A stretch of 64,000 nucleotides of DNA from Kangiella sediminilitoris (GCF_001708405.1 NZ_CP012418.1:1764501-1828500); one strand, 5' to 3'. Numbered from the stretch's first letter, positions 17,257-26,523 are shown. The notes: generated from the sequence alone by a model not told the origin. Numbers and translations are program-made.

Positions 17257-18423
17257 ATGGCTGTTGACAGTAAAATATTAAATGACGATATCAATGAACA
17301 GTCTGCAGCACTCATTCTTTCCGGAGGCGGAGCCCGGGCAGCCTATCAGGCAGGTGTCCTAAAAGCCGTCAATGACATCTTAAAACGTCCTAAGCGCTCT
17401 CCATTCAGCATCATTACCGGTACTTCGGCTGGCGCTATAAACGCAGCGGCTGTTGCCAGTAATAATCACCAGTTTGATTACGGTACCACCCGACTCGAAG
17501 AAATATGGGCAAGCTTTACTCCAAGCCATGTATACAGAACAGGATTATTAACACTCCTCAAAAATGCCGCTTTTTGGTCGTGGAACGCCCTTTGGCCCTC
17601 AAAAGAAACCAAACGGCCTCATTCACTACTGGATAACACGCCTCTACGCGAGCTTTTAACCAATGTTATACGATTTGAAGATATTGGAAAAAATATTGAA
17701 GCGGGTTTATTAAGAGCCGTATGCACAACTTGCTATAACTATAATACAGGGAACTCTGTCAGTTTTTTCGAAGGATTATCTCAATTGGTCGAGTGGAAGC
17801 GATTCCGCCGTTTTGGCTGCACCGCAAAGCTCAACGTTGATCATTTACTGGCGTCATCAGCTATTCCGATGGTTTTCCCCTCTCAAAAAATTGGTAATGC
17901 CCATTTTGGGGATGGTTCGTTACGATTTTTAGCACCTCTGAGTCCTGCTTTACATCTGGGTGCAGATAAACTGTTTGTGGTTACCGTTGAGCCATTACGG
18001 GGAGAACCAGAGCATCGCTCTACCATCCCAACCATCGGTGATATTGGCGGTCACTTGTTTGACAGCATATTCATAGACAGCCTTGAGAGTGATATTGAGC
18101 GACTGATGCGGGTTAACTCACTGATAGCACATATACCTGAGTCAGACCTTGTTAAAGAGCAGTTACCACTAAAACCGGTGGATGCCTTCATCATCTCACC
18201 GAGCATTGAGCCAGCAGAGTTAGCGGGCCAATACTTTAAAAATCTACCAAGGGGCTTGCGCTTCTTCTTCAAGCGTATTGGTGTCGATGGTACAGATGGC
18301 AATGATATCTTAAGCTATTTGCTATTCGATGAAGAATTTACCCAGCACCTGATAGATCTGGGATATAATGATGCGATAAACCAGCAACATAATATCCTAA
18401 CATTTTTTGGATCAGAGCCTTAA
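17257..18423 (+). CDS. Patatin-like phospholipase
   Basis: A 388-residue patatin-family serine hydrolase. The oxyanion loop GGGARAAYQAGVL (~26-38) precedes the nucleophile elbow GTSAGAINAAA (~55-65, serine in G-T-S-A-G), and the catalytic aspartate is in HFGDGSLR (~215), as DGS rather than the usual DGG/DGA. No signal peptide is seen, so it is probably cytoplasmic or peripheral, acting on acyl lipids. It overlaps the next gene by one base (TAATG), a sign of coupled translation. Confidence 0.9.
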   Translation: MAVDSKILNDDINEQSAALILSGGGARAAYQAGVLKAVNDILKRPKRSPFSIITGTSAGAINAAAVASNNHQFDYGTTRLEEIWASFTPSHVYRTGLLTLLKNAAFWSWNALWPSKETKRPHSLLDNTPLRELLTNVIRFEDIGKNIEAGLLRAVCTTCYNYNTGNSVSFFEGLSQLVEWKRFRRFGCTAKLNVDHLLASSAIPMVFPSQKIGNAHFGDGSLRFLAPLSPALHLGADKLFVVTVEPLRGEPEHRSTIPTIGDIGGHLFDSIFIDSLESDIERLMRVNSLIAHIPESDLVKEQLPLKPVDAFIISPSIEPAELAGQYFKNLPRGLRFFFKRIGVDGTDGNDILSYLLFDEEFTQHLIDLGYNDAINQQHNILTFFGSEP

Positions 18424-19478
18424 TGAAGCAGCTCTCCGACTATTTTAATTATTACAACTCAGCAGCTGCACCTTTCATGCATAACATGCTTGCAGACTAT
18501 GAAAGTCGTCAGCCCTTTAAGGGAATGACCGTTGCACACAATGTTCCACTAACCCAAACCACCCTATTAAAAATAGCTTGCTTACGGGCAGCTGGAGCAA
18601 GTGTAACCGTAGTAAACCCCAGTTTCATGCAAGAAGACCCAGCCACTATAGATGTTTTAAAGTCAGAGGGAATAACCTACCAACCACTGGCTGAGATTTC
18701 TGGCTCTTTCGACTTTCTACTAGATTGCGGAGCCGAACTTATAGAGCAATGTCATGCTCGACAAGGTATCGTAGAGCTTACCCGCACGGGTGCGATGCGC
18801 TATGAAAACTATCCTGATGCTCAAGTCCCTATTGTGTCAGTCGACAATACTCGGCTGAAATCTCTGGAAACCTGCCTAGGAACAGGCGAAGGCGTTTACC
18901 GAGCAATAACCGAGCTGTCACAAACTTCTCTCAAGGACAAGAAACTACTTATCTTCGGCTTTGGTAAGGTGGGTACAGGGATAGCCTATTACTTCTCTAA
19001 AATAACTCCCCATATCAGTGTTGCTGATATGCTGCCTCAACGACTCAGACAGATTGATCAACGAGGATATCAGCCGATATCTGCTGAATCATTACCACAG
19101 GTTGAGTCTGCTATTAAAGAGGCTGATATTATTGTCACAGCCACCGGAATCAAAAATCTTATTAGTCTCAGTTATCCCCATGAATGGTTTAACCATAAAA
19201 TTTTAGCGAATGCGGGGGCTGAAGATGAGTTTGGATTTAACTTTAAAGATACTGAAGTGTTGGCAGCAAAGAAACCGGTGAATTTTGTGCTGAAGGAACC
19301 AACGTTAATGCCGTTTCTCGATCCAATTTTTTATGCTCATAATATCGCCATCGAAGATGCCCTTGATAATACAAAAATTGGATTCAGGCCCCTTAACCGG
19401 AGTATGGATGAGGCTATTGTTAAACGCTGGTCCGTTCATCATGATTGGTCTTTGACTGAACTAGATAGAATCTTTTAA
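18423..19478 (+). CDS. S-adenosylhomocysteinase-like NAD-binding protein, divergent
   Basis: A 351-residue protein with the SAHH fold but shorter than true enzymes (~430-470). It keeps NVPLTQTTLLKIACLRAAGA near the N-terminus and a Rossmann motif LLIFGFGKVGTGIAYYF (GxGxxG, ~175-191), where true SAHH reads GYGDVGKG. The substrate-site motifs of SAHH are altered: VELTRTGAMRYE replaces the EETTTGV region, and DNTRLKSLETCLG keeps a lysine but not the Asp/Asn. It may bind NAD and a nucleoside-like ligand yet do another reaction. The start overlaps the patatin stop by one base; the stop overlaps tilS by 18 bases. Confidence 0.75.
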   Translation: MKQLSDYFNYYNSAAAPFMHNMLADYESRQPFKGMTVAHNVPLTQTTLLKIACLRAAGASVTVVNPSFMQEDPATIDVLKSEGITYQPLAEISGSFDFLLDCGAELIEQCHARQGIVELTRTGAMRYENYPDAQVPIVSVDNTRLKSLETCLGTGEGVYRAITELSQTSLKDKKLLIFGFGKVGTGIAYYFSKITPHISVADMLPQRLRQIDQRGYQPISAESLPQVESAIKEADIIVTATGIKNLISLSYPHEWFNHKILANAGAEDEFGFNFKDTEVLAAKKPVNFVLKEPTLMPFLDPIFYAHNIAIEDALDNTKIGFRPLNRSMDEAIVKRWSVHHDWSLTELDRIF

Positions 19479-20735
19479 GTGCCCACTATAGATAGCCCTA
19501 ACCTCATCAGCATGGCTTATTAAAATGAGCTGGGAGCGTTGCCAGCTTGGTACCCCACTTTCCTGCAAATAATTCTTCAAACTGGTTGTGTGCTTAGCGT
19601 TCAACTTTCGGAACCTTTCTCCACCCTTTCTCATGGATACCCTGAGAGACTTTCCTACCAGCTCTGGGTGACGTTCTCTTAACCACGACGACGTTAATAC
19701 AACACCATTATTAATCAATAAATCATCTTTTCCATCCCAGGGAAGGGGTGAAAAATCAGCGTCTAGCTGTTCCTCTCTACCCCATACCAGAAAACCGGCA
19801 TGACGGCGAAATACTCCCCGTTGATAAGGAAGCTCAGGTTGGCTATCGTCCGCTGATTGCAGCATTTGTCGTTTCAGCTGCCCCAAAACTTTTTGACTTG
19901 GCATATCCAGCCCAAGCTGGGAAAACCAAAATCGTAATAAATGGTTTTGTCTTGTTTCAGATAATAGGTTGAGCTGCTTTAGATTAATCCCCTTCAACTC
20001 GGTATGGCAGTTCTCAAAGTCTTGCTGTGCGACCTCTTCCACCATTTCCTGAGTATCGGCCTGTATTTCACTAACCCTACAAAGAGTGTCTTCTAGTTGG
20101 GGCCATTCCTGCTTTAAAAGTGGTAGTACTTCCAATCGCAAAAAGTTACGTCGATGAGTCGTATCTTTATTGGAGGGATCTTCAATATAATTCAACTGAT
20201 GAGCCGAACAGTAATTCAGTACATCACTACGCGATACGGCCAGCATAGGTCTGTAATGGAACCCCTGACCAAACCGGGCCTGCACAGGCATAGCTGATAG
20301 CCCCTTAGGACCAGCGCCTCTGAATAGTTGAAGCAATAAAGTCTCAACCTGGTCGTTTTTGTGGTGTGCTGTTAGTAAGTACGTCCTATCATCTACCACA
20401 AAATTTTTTAAAGCCTTATATCGGGCTCTTCTAGCCTCACTCTCTAGACTGGCAGAATCAGTGTTTACGCTCACCTCTACAACTTCAAATGGAATACCCC
20501 ACTTCTGGCATATCTCACGGTTAAATTTACCCCATCCGGAAGACTGTGGCTGAAGCTGGTGATCGATGTAAACGGCTGTTATATGTTGGCGTTCAATACG
20601 TTGAGATAATGCATGTAAAAGAGAGATGGAGTCAGCGCCGCCGCTGAGGGCTACAATAAAACGAGATTCTTTTTCGGCAGGAAGATGAGCCAGAAACTGA
20701 TGGATAGCTTCAGCTACTGGCTCTTGGTTAGTCAT
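19461..20735 (-). CDS. tilS: tRNA(Ile)-lysidine synthetase
   Basis: TilS changes C34 of the AUA-reading tRNA-Ile to lysidine using ATP. The 424-residue protein has the N-type ATP pyrophosphatase loop SGGADSISLLHAL (~29-41), the N-terminal synthetase domain, the TilS substrate-binding domain, and the C-terminal TilS_C domain (RMRKGGERFRKLNAKHTTSL around 372-390). It lies 8 bases after accA and shares its direction, forming a pair. It converges with the SAHH-like gene, overlapping by 18 bases. Confidence 0.97.
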   Translation of the reverse strand: MTNQEPVAEAIHQFLAHLPAEKESRFIVALSGGADSISLLHALSQRIERQHITAVYIDHQLQPQSSGWGKFNREICQKWGIPFEVVEVSVNTDSASLESEARRARYKALKNFVVDDRTYLLTAHHKNDQVETLLLQLFRGAGPKGLSAMPVQARFGQGFHYRPMLAVSRSDVLNYCSAHQLNYIEDPSNKDTTHRRNFLRLEVLPLLKQEWPQLEDTLCRVSEIQADTQEMVEEVAQQDFENCHTELKGINLKQLNLLSETRQNHLLRFWFSQLGLDMPSQKVLGQLKRQMLQSADDSQPELPYQRGVFRRHAGFLVWGREEQLDADFSPLPWDGKDDLLINNGVVLTSSWLRERHPELVGKSLRVSMRKGGERFRKLNAKHTTSLKNYLQESGVPSWQRSQLILISHADEVRAIYSGHLKDSI

Positions 20736-20743
20736 GGCAGCTG

Positions 20744-21703
20744 TTAACCTTCTGTAACTTCACCAACAGCCATTAGCTTGTCATAACGCTTCTCTAATAG
20801 CTTATCAGTGTCCAGACGCTCCAGACTTTCTAAATCTTTAATCAATTGAGCTTTTAAGTTTTTACCCATTTCCGAATAGTCACGGTGGGCTCCACCAAGT
20901 GGCTCTCTGACAATATTATCAATCAGGCCCAGTTCTTTGATACGCTCAGCCGTGATACCCATTGCTTCAGCTGCATCTTCGGCTTTTTCTGCACTTTTCC
21001 AAAGAATGGACGCACAACCTTCCGGTGATATAACGGAATAGGTTGAGTATTGAAGCATGTTAACTTTATCACCCACACCAATAGCCAAGGCACCACCGGA
21101 ACCGCCTTCGCCAATTACTGTGGCAATAATCGGAGTTTTCAGGGTGGCCATGACTTTTAGGTTTCTGGCAATAGCTTCACTCTGGCCACGTTCTTCTGCG
21201 CCAACTCCAGGAAATGCACCAGGAGTATCAATGAAAGTGAAAACCGGTAGTTCAAAACGCTCTGCCATTTCCATTAGTCGTTTTGCTTTACGGTAACCTT
21301 CTGGTCGCGACATACCAAAGTTATGCTTAATTTTTGCTTTTGTATCGCGCCCTTTCTGATGACCAATCACCATGCATGGTTTACCATCGATTCGAGCAAG
21401 ACCGCCAACAATAGAAGCATCGTCGGAAAACGCTCTGTCACCAGCAAGCTCCTCAAAATCGTCAAACACATGCTCTATATAATCACGCGTGTAAGGACGC
21501 TGAGGATGGCGCGCTAATTGAGCCACCTGCCATGCTGAAAGATCTGAAAATATTTTATTCGTCAGATCCTTAGACTTCTTTTGTAAACGCTCGATTTCTT
21601 CGCTGATGTTGATCTCCGTGTCTTCACCGGTTAAACGTAACTCATCAATCTGCGCCTCTAACTCCGCAATCGGGCGCTCAAAATCTAAAAAGTTTAAACT
21701 CAT
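20744..21703 (-). CDS. accA: Acetyl-CoA carboxylase carboxyltransferase subunit alpha
   Basis: AccA with AccD transfers the carboxyl group from biotin to acetyl-CoA, the committed step of fatty-acid synthesis. At 319 residues it has the E. coli length. The glycine-rich oxyanion segments [15 protein letters not shown] (~203-217) and [18 protein letters not shown] (~158-175) are intact. It is normally directly downstream of dnaE; here about 5 kb of other genes separate them. Divergent from the Ada/AlkA gene across 199 bases. Confidence 0.98.
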   Translation of the reverse strand: MSLNFLDFERPIAELEAQIDELRLTGEDTEINISEEIERLQKKSKDLTNKIFSDLSAWQVAQLARHPQRPYTRDYIEHVFDDFEELAGDRAFSDDASIVGGLARIDGKPCMVIGHQKGRDTKAKIKHNFGMSRPEGYRKAKRLMEMAERFELPVFTFIDTPGAFPGVGAEERGQSEAIARNLKVMATLKTPIIATVIGEGGSGGALAIGVGDKVNMLQYSTYSVISPEGCASILWKSAEKAEDAAEAMGITAERIKELGLIDNIVREPLGGAHRDYSEMGKNLKAQLIKDLESLERLDTDKLLEKRYDKLMAVGEVTEG

Positions 21704-21870
21704 GCCTATTCAACTGATTTATTTATGGCGTAATTCTGTTATTTTAACCTGAAACCTTTGCTTTATAAAAGGTAACTTTGCCTACGAGAGCAACTGGTCT
21801 AAACTGTTTATCAACTATGGCTCTTATTTTGTTTCGTCCCAACGCCACATTTAGTTCCGAATATGGCTAG

Positions 21871-21898
21871 TTTATCCCGTACTTAGTGCTAGTATAGT
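21871..21898 (+). promoter_or_regulatory. Candidate promoter of the Ada/AlkA gene
   Basis: TTTATC (21871-21876) and TATAGT (21893-21898) with 16 bases between. The -10 lies only 5 bases before the first ATG (21903), so a start at the second ATG (21933) would fit better if this promoter is real. Confidence 0.35.
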
Positions 21899-21902
21899 TG
21901 TC

Positions 21903-23303
21903 ATGACTTCGAACCGTTGCAGACACAATCAAATGAAAAGTTTCCAGAAAGCCCGGCTAGCCCGTGATGCTCGTTATGATGGGAAGTTTTTCATAGCGGT
22001 AAAAACGACCAATATCTATTGTCGCCCAATTTGTCCTGCTAGCCCGCCGAAAGAAGAAAATGTTGAGTACTTTTTAAGTGCAGCTCAAGCACAGGAAGCC
22101 GGATTCAGACCCTGCCTACGCTGCCGCCCTGAATCCGCCCCTTTATCCAGTGCCTGGCTTGGTAATCAAGCTGTTCTTAACAAGGCGATGCAGCGTATTC
22201 AGTCTGGCGCGTTAAACAATCACAACCTGGAATCGTTTAGCGAATCACTCGGTATCAGCAGTCGATATTTACGTAAGCTTTTTCAACAGCATCTGGGCAT
22301 GTCGCCACAGAGCTTTGCTAATCACCAACGGCTGATGCTAGCAAAGCAGTTGCTACATCAAACGCAGATGCCAATTACTGATATTGCTTTGAGTTCTGGT
22401 TTTAACAGCGTCAGACGATTTAACGATAGTTTTAAACAAACCATGAAATTAACCCCATCGGAACTCAGACGGAAAGCTCCTTCTGATAGTAATACACAGT
22501 CCATACAACTCACACTGTCTTACCAGCCACCCTATAACTGGACGCAAATGCAGCAATTTTTGGAGCAGCGTGAATTGCCTCTGATCGAAAAGGTGTCGTC
22601 GGATTGCTATAGCCGCACCTTTAGCTTAAAAGAAACTCAAGGATGGTTTCGAGCTGTACACGTTGCTCAAAAAAATTGCTTTAAGGTCGATATCCATATA
22701 GAAAATACCGCATATCTCATGCCTGCAATTGCACAAATTAAAAAGGTGCTGGATATAGATAGCGACGTCGCTACTATTGAGAAACAGCTGGCGAAAGATA
22801 AACAGCTCAAGTCAATCTTAACCAAAGGGTTACGACTACCCGCCTGCTGGAATACTTTTGAAGCTGGAATCAAAGCCATATTGGGACAACAAGTTTCGGT
22901 AAAAGCAGCCTACGGGCATACACACAAACTCATTGAACAGCTTGGTTCTGAAACATCCAATGGTATGAAATATTTTCCCACTCCCAGCCAGGTTGCGAAA
23001 GCTGACCTCAGTTTTCTAAAAATGCCGGGGCGACGAAAACAAACGTTAACAGATTTTGCCCAGTGGTTTTGTGAACAAGAAAATTCTAATCGTGAGTTTG
23101 ATCTTCAAGAAATATTGGATATCAAAGGTATTGGTCCCTGGAGTTATGAATATATCAAACTGCGAAGCGGACTGGATCCTGATGCCTTTCCTGAAAAAGA
23201 TTTAGGCGTTATTAAGGCCTTGGAAAAATATCAAATGACAGACACTAGCAAATGGAGTCCCTGGCGCAGTTATGCCACGCTCCATTTATGGAATAGTTTA
23301 TAA
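21903..23303 (+). CDS. Ada-type Zn/AraC regulator fused to AlkA DNA glycosylase
   Basis: A 466-residue fusion. Residues ~15-80 form the Ada zinc domain with the four cysteines (IYCRPICPAS and FRPCLRCRPE); ~90-190 is an AraC-type double HTH (SGISSRYLRKLFQQ-like helix and ITDIALSSGFNSVRRF); the remainder is an AlkA N-terminal domain and an HhH-GPD glycosylase (GIKAILGQQVS, DIKGIGPWSYEYI, then D in DPDAFPEKD). It combines methyl-phosphotriester sensing and removal of alkylated bases, and would control alkylation repair. The ogt gene follows by 31 bases. The start is ambiguous: 21903 gives the longest frame, 21933 agrees with family starts and the candidate -10. Confidence 0.93.
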   Translation: MTSNRCRHNQMKSFQKARLARDARYDGKFFIAVKTTNIYCRPICPASPPKEENVEYFLSAAQAQEAGFRPCLRCRPESAPLSSAWLGNQAVLNKAMQRIQSGALNNHNLESFSESLGISSRYLRKLFQQHLGMSPQSFANHQRLMLAKQLLHQTQMPITDIALSSGFNSVRRFNDSFKQTMKLTPSELRRKAPSDSNTQSIQLTLSYQPPYNWTQMQQFLEQRELPLIEKVSSDCYSRTFSLKETQGWFRAVHVAQKNCFKVDIHIENTAYLMPAIAQIKKVLDIDSDVATIEKQLAKDKQLKSILTKGLRLPACWNTFEAGIKAILGQQVSVKAAYGHTHKLIEQLGSETSNGMKYFPTPSQVAKADLSFLKMPGRRKQTLTDFAQWFCEQENSNREFDLQEILDIKGIGPWSYEYIKLRSGLDPDAFPEKDLGVIKALEKYQMTDTSKWSPWRSYATLHLWNSL

Positions 23304-23311
23304 AAAGGCTT

Positions 23312-23339
23312 GGTAGAACTATGACGGTAGAACTATGAC
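23312..23339 (+). repeat. Perfect 14-bp tandem duplication at the ogt start
   Basis: GGTAGAACTATGAC occurs twice in a row (23312-23325, 23326-23339). Each copy carries an ATG. The first ATG opens a 5-codon frame (Met-Thr-Val-Glu-Leu) whose TGA overlaps the second ATG, which starts ogt. Confidence 0.9.
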
Positions 23340-23808
23340 AATATATTATCAACAAATGACCAGTCCTTTTGGAATGGTGCACCTTTATGCAACCAAATAC
23401 CATCTAAGAGCTGTATTGTTCAAACCCTGGCAGGCTCTGGATAAGAAAGATAGAGTTGCTACAAGCAACTCTATCCTCGACGACACCAAAACACAGTTAA
23501 GTGAATATTTTGCGGGGCAAAGGAAAAGCTTCAACCTCCCTCTGGACTCTCATGGTACTGACTTTCAAAAAACAGTTTGGCAAACACTCATGGAAATTCC
23601 CTTCGGCCAAACATGGAACTATGGCCAGTTAGCCGAAGCCATCGGCAATAAAAATGCCAGTCGCGCCGTCGGTGCGGCTAATGGTAAAAATCCTGTCTCT
23701 ATCATTGTCCCTTGCCACCGAGTTATCGGTTCCAACGGCTCCCTGACGGGTTATGCTGGAGGTCTAAAAGCTAAAGAGTGGTTGCTCAAACATGAAGGCG
23801 TGATATAA
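23335..23808 (+). CDS. ogt: Methylated-DNA--protein-cysteine methyltransferase
   Basis: A 157-residue suicide enzyme that moves the methyl group from O6-methylguanine or O4-methylthymine to its own cysteine. The active site [20 protein letters not shown] (~126-145) is intact, preceded by the asparagine-arginine finger region [17 protein letters not shown]. It lies 31 bases downstream of the Ada/AlkA gene, so both alkylation-repair functions are likely co-expressed. The start codon lies in the second copy of a 14-bp duplication. Confidence 0.96.
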   Translation: MTIYYQQMTSPFGMVHLYATKYHLRAVLFKPWQALDKKDRVATSNSILDDTKTQLSEYFAGQRKSFNLPLDSHGTDFQKTVWQTLMEIPFGQTWNYGQLAEAIGNKNASRAVGAANGKNPVSIIVPCHRVIGSNGSLTGYAGGLKAKEWLLKHEGVI

Positions 23809-23835
23809 ATATAAAAATATCAAGGAGATTTAATT

Positions 23836-24231
23836 ATGGAAACCATTTCGCAAATTATCGTTGTGCTCTTTGCTGTCGGCCTGATGTGTTTCGAGCCTGT
23901 GGCTATTATTGCAAAAACCAAAGCGATTCATTTTCTAGAAGCCTTCGCCAAAACACCTTTCTATCATTTTCTAGAACAAACTCTTCGACTTATAATTGGA
24001 GCAGCGCTGGTTACAGCTTCACCCATAATGCTATATAGCGACCTCTTTGGTATTTTAGGTTGGGTGGTTATTATTACATCCCTTATGCTGATAGGTTTAC
24101 CCTGGCGCTGGCATCAGAAATTTGCTCAAAAAGTCATTCCAACGGTAAAAAAGTATATACATGTTTACGGCGTATTGAGTTTCACTTTAGGCGCGTTGAC
24201 CCTCTACTGCTTAGTCTCGACCCACTTCTAA
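23836..24231 (+). CDS. Small membrane protein, unknown
   Basis: A 131-residue protein with four probable membrane segments (residues ~5-25, 45-62, 68-88, 110-128), linked by short loops, so a compact inner-membrane protein. AAGGAG lies about 8 bases before the ATG. It follows ogt by 27 bases and may be part of the same transcript, although it need not have a repair role. No family recognised with confidence. Confidence 0.65.
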   Translation: METISQIIVVLFAVGLMCFEPVAIIAKTKAIHFLEAFAKTPFYHFLEQTLRLIIGAALVTASPIMLYSDLFGILGWVVIITSLMLIGLPWRWHQKFAQKVIPTVKKYIHVYGVLSFTLGALTLYCLVSTHF

Positions 24232-24250
24232 CCCATTGATTTATATGAAC

Positions 24251-24273
24251 TGTCACCTAAATGTCAGGTGACA
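24251..24273. repeat. 8-bp inverted repeat upstream of the HTH-2TM gene
   Basis: TGTCACCT (24251-24258) and AGGTGACA (24266-24273) are perfect complements with a 7-nt loop, just after the stop of the previous gene. A TATACT (-10-like) follows at 24303-24308. Without a T-tract it is more like an operator than a terminator, possibly for the HTH protein downstream. Confidence 0.5.
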
Positions 24274-24390
24274 ATCCTACTACTGTCTCTATCCTGTCGT
24301 GGTATACTCAACTCCGTATTTCGATAATACAGGCTCACTTGATAGCCACAACACAGTGTGCAACACAACAACTACGGTTTAGGAAGAGAC

Positions 24391-24924
24391 ATGATTGTAA
24401 GAAAACTACGATTACGAAATGGATGGTCACAGGAACAACTTGCTGAAATGACCGGACTTAGCGCCCGCACCATTCAACGAATTGAACGTGGTAAGCCTGC
24501 CAGTCTTGAAAGCCAGAAAGCCCTTGCCTCTGTGTTTGAAGTGGATATCGCCACCTTTCAAAACCCTGAGTTAATCACAAAAGACTCTCAGGAACATCAA
24601 ACCAAGGAGCCTGTAATGAATACACAGAACACAAACGACCAAACTGAAGCAACGGAAAAACCTGTAGAGAAAGTTTCAGATGAGGAGGCGGATGCCATGC
24701 AATACGTCAAAGGCCTCAAAGACTTCTACGGACACGTAATTTTTTACATCATTTTTTCTGTTATATTTATTCTCACAGGAAGAATATCAGAAATGCTTTT
24801 CCCATGGGGTGCATGGAGTTTTGTACTACTTGTTCATGGCCTTCAAGCCCACGAAGTCATTAATATCCTCAACATCAACTGGGAAAAAAAGATGGTGGAG
24901 AAGCGGTTGAAGAAGAAACTATAG
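24391..24924 (+). CDS. Membrane-anchored HTH regulator with C-terminal 2TM domain
   Basis: A 177-residue protein. Residues ~1-55 are an XRE-type helix-turn-helix (VRKLRLRNGWSQEQLAEMTG, then LSARTIQRIERG). A polar linker (TQNTNDQTEATEKP) follows, then a 2TM domain with two hydrophobic hairpin segments (~110-130, 138-155) and a basic tail (KKMVEKRLKKKL). This is the fusion family HTH plus 2TM (PF13239), so the DNA-binding domain is tethered to the membrane. The ATG at 24391 is chosen because AGGAAGAG precedes it by about 5 bases; the 24358 ATG is upstream without such a site. Confidence 0.88.
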   Translation: MIVRKLRLRNGWSQEQLAEMTGLSARTIQRIERGKPASLESQKALASVFEVDIATFQNPELITKDSQEHQTKEPVMNTQNTNDQTEATEKPVEKVSDEEADAMQYVKGLKDFYGHVIFYIIFSVIFILTGRISEMLFPWGAWSFVLLVHGLQAHEVINILNINWEKKMVEKRLKKKL

Positions 24925-25001
24925 TACAAAAGGCGCGGAGCTCCTTATATGGAATACTCCGCGTCAAGATACACTTTAAAGAAGAGCTGTAAGGAGGCCC
25001 T

Positions 25002-25673
25002 TTGCGTCCACACCACATAGCCTGGAGCGTTTGCATAATCCCCATCGTCGCGGCACATGGGGCGTTTTTACTTGGCTTATGGGAAGGTGTGGCGAAAGAA
25101 TGTATTCCATACATTGAAGGCTGCACCTCAATCAGTCGGGCAGCACGCGAAGGGAATGCTATATTTCTGTTTCGCGGGCTGATGATGCCCATCGCAGCAC
25201 TGTTGGCCTTATTCTGGTATTTGCAAAGTGTCTGGTTGCGGCAAATTACTCAGAAAACTCACCGTACTATTTTTTACTTAGGCTCCATTGGCGCAGTCTT
25301 TTTAGTGCTCTACGTCGACTTTCTAGGCACCGAAGGAGAAGCCTATCAATTTTTGCGACGCTACGGCACGACCTTCTATTTCGCGCTAACACTCCTGTCT
25401 CAAATGCTCAGTGTACGAATTCTACAAACGAACGTCGGACATTTAGATATAAAGTCCAGAGGCTATTTAAGGGCTCAATTTTTCCTGATTATTCTTTATT
25501 GGTTTTTAGGAATTGCCAATGTTGTTATCAAAGCTACTGGTGTGAGCTGGGCTGATCAGGCCGAGAATATTATTGAATGGCACTTCGCCTTATACATGTC
25601 TTTATACTTTGGTTTATCTGCCATGATGTGGAAACGTAGCAAGTTTAACTGGAAATTTCCCAAAGAACACTAA
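25002..25673 (+). CDS. Multi-pass membrane protein, possible Frag1/DRAM-like
   Basis: A 223-residue protein with about six hydrophobic segments (residues ~7-28, 55-72, 88-108, 122-142, 162-180, 195-212). TTG at 25002 is used as start because AAGGAGG lies just upstream. The first outer loop CIPYIEGCTSISRAAREGNA with two cysteines resembles that of the Frag1/DRAM/Sfk1 family, but this match is weak. It follows the HTH-2TM gene by 77 bases and ends 4 bases into the convergent MAPEG gene. Confidence 0.6.
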   Translation: MRPHHIAWSVCIIPIVAAHGAFLLGLWEGVAKECIPYIEGCTSISRAAREGNAIFLFRGLMMPIAALLALFWYLQSVWLRQITQKTHRTIFYLGSIGAVFLVLYVDFLGTEGEAYQFLRRYGTTFYFALTLLSQMLSVRILQTNVGHLDIKSRGYLRAQFFLIILYWFLGIANVVIKATGVSWADQAENIIEWHFALYMSLYFGLSAMMWKRSKFNWKFPKEH

Positions 25674-26059
25674 AAAACAAACAGCAACCACATCGCAATA
25701 ACCGCTAAAAAGTTAATGGTAAAAACTAAACCCCTTAATCGAATATTGTTCGTTAAAATCTGGATAAAACTATGTAAAAGTCGACCGCCTACAAATACCC
25801 ATGCCAACCAAAACTGAATCGGTTCAATGATATTCCCCATGGAAATAATTAGTACGCAAATGACATAGAAAAAGAGCGGCCACTCAAACTGATTTGAAAG
25901 GTTAGCGCTTATTCGAGGCTCAACTTCAGCCCACGAATCTTTCTTAGATTTAATAAAACCCCACACCGCAGGCGCACGAACTACCGTTAACAAAACGTAT
26001 AGCAACGCCACCCAAATGACATGGGTCAGCATAGGGAGTAATAACAATTTAGAACTCAT
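25670..26059 (-). CDS. MAPEG-family membrane protein
   Basis: A 129-residue four-helix protein of the MAPEG family (eicosanoid and glutathione metabolism relatives). The signature parts are seen: the polar stretch RISANLSNQFEWPLFFYV with conserved Asn and Glu between helices 1 and 2, and GGRLLHSFIQ followed by NNIRLRGLVF. Bacterial members may conjugate glutathione to lipid hydroperoxides, but most are uncharacterised. ATG 26059 is preferred over 26065 for its AAGGA spacing. It converges with the preceding gene by 4 bases and follows 26070 by 10. Confidence 0.8.
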   Translation of the reverse strand: MSSKLLLLPMLTHVIWVALLYVLLTVVRAPAVWGFIKSKKDSWAEVEPRISANLSNQFEWPLFFYVICVLIISMGNIIEPIQFWLAWVFVGGRLLHSFIQILTNNIRLRGLVFTINFLAVIAMWLLFVF

Positions 26060-26069
26060 AACCATATCC

Positions 26070-26327
26070 TTAGTTTCTTTTTAACTTATTCCGCTGTCTG
26101 GCGTATATGAATAAAGCAAATGGTATAGACAATACAAAGTAAACAAGACCGCTTACCAGAGCAAGAGACAAAAAATTATATATTGTTACCGTTACTACAA
26201 AAGATATATCATTTATCACAATATCAGACTCAAAAATTAAAGCAGCCACGGTACCTAGAACAAATATAGTAGCTACAACTTTCCAGTTCCACTCTGTCCA
26301 CTTTTTGAAGGGGTGATTAATTTCCAT
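26070..26327 (-). CDS. Small two-helix membrane protein
   Basis: An 85-residue protein with two strongly hydrophobic segments (~17-33 and 40-72, the second possibly two passes) and a basic C-terminus (RQRNKLKRN). It begins with a soluble WTEWNWK stretch. It precedes the MAPEG gene by 10 bases and likely shares its transcript. No family recognised. Confidence 0.55.
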   Translation of the reverse strand: MEINHPFKKWTEWNWKVVATIFVLGTVAALIFESDIVINDISFVVTVTIYNFLSLALVSGLVYFVLSIPFALFIYARQRNKLKRN

Positions 26328-26523
26328 CTACATCCAATCTTTCACTTTAATAATTTCTCTATAACAACTTATAAGCGCTGATACTTTATTACAACTATCT
26401 TTCAACAATTTTAATGTGAGCTTTTTAGTTATACAGCAAATAAAGGCTAGCGCTAAATTTCCCCTTATATTGAGCTGAGGTATCCACAAAATATAGCAAT
26501 CAAAATCGTGGATGATTTTGATA

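Noticed and set aside
24261-24446. 61-codon plus-strand frame before the HTH-2TM gene
   Set aside because: Overlaps the palindrome and the true start region in another frame.
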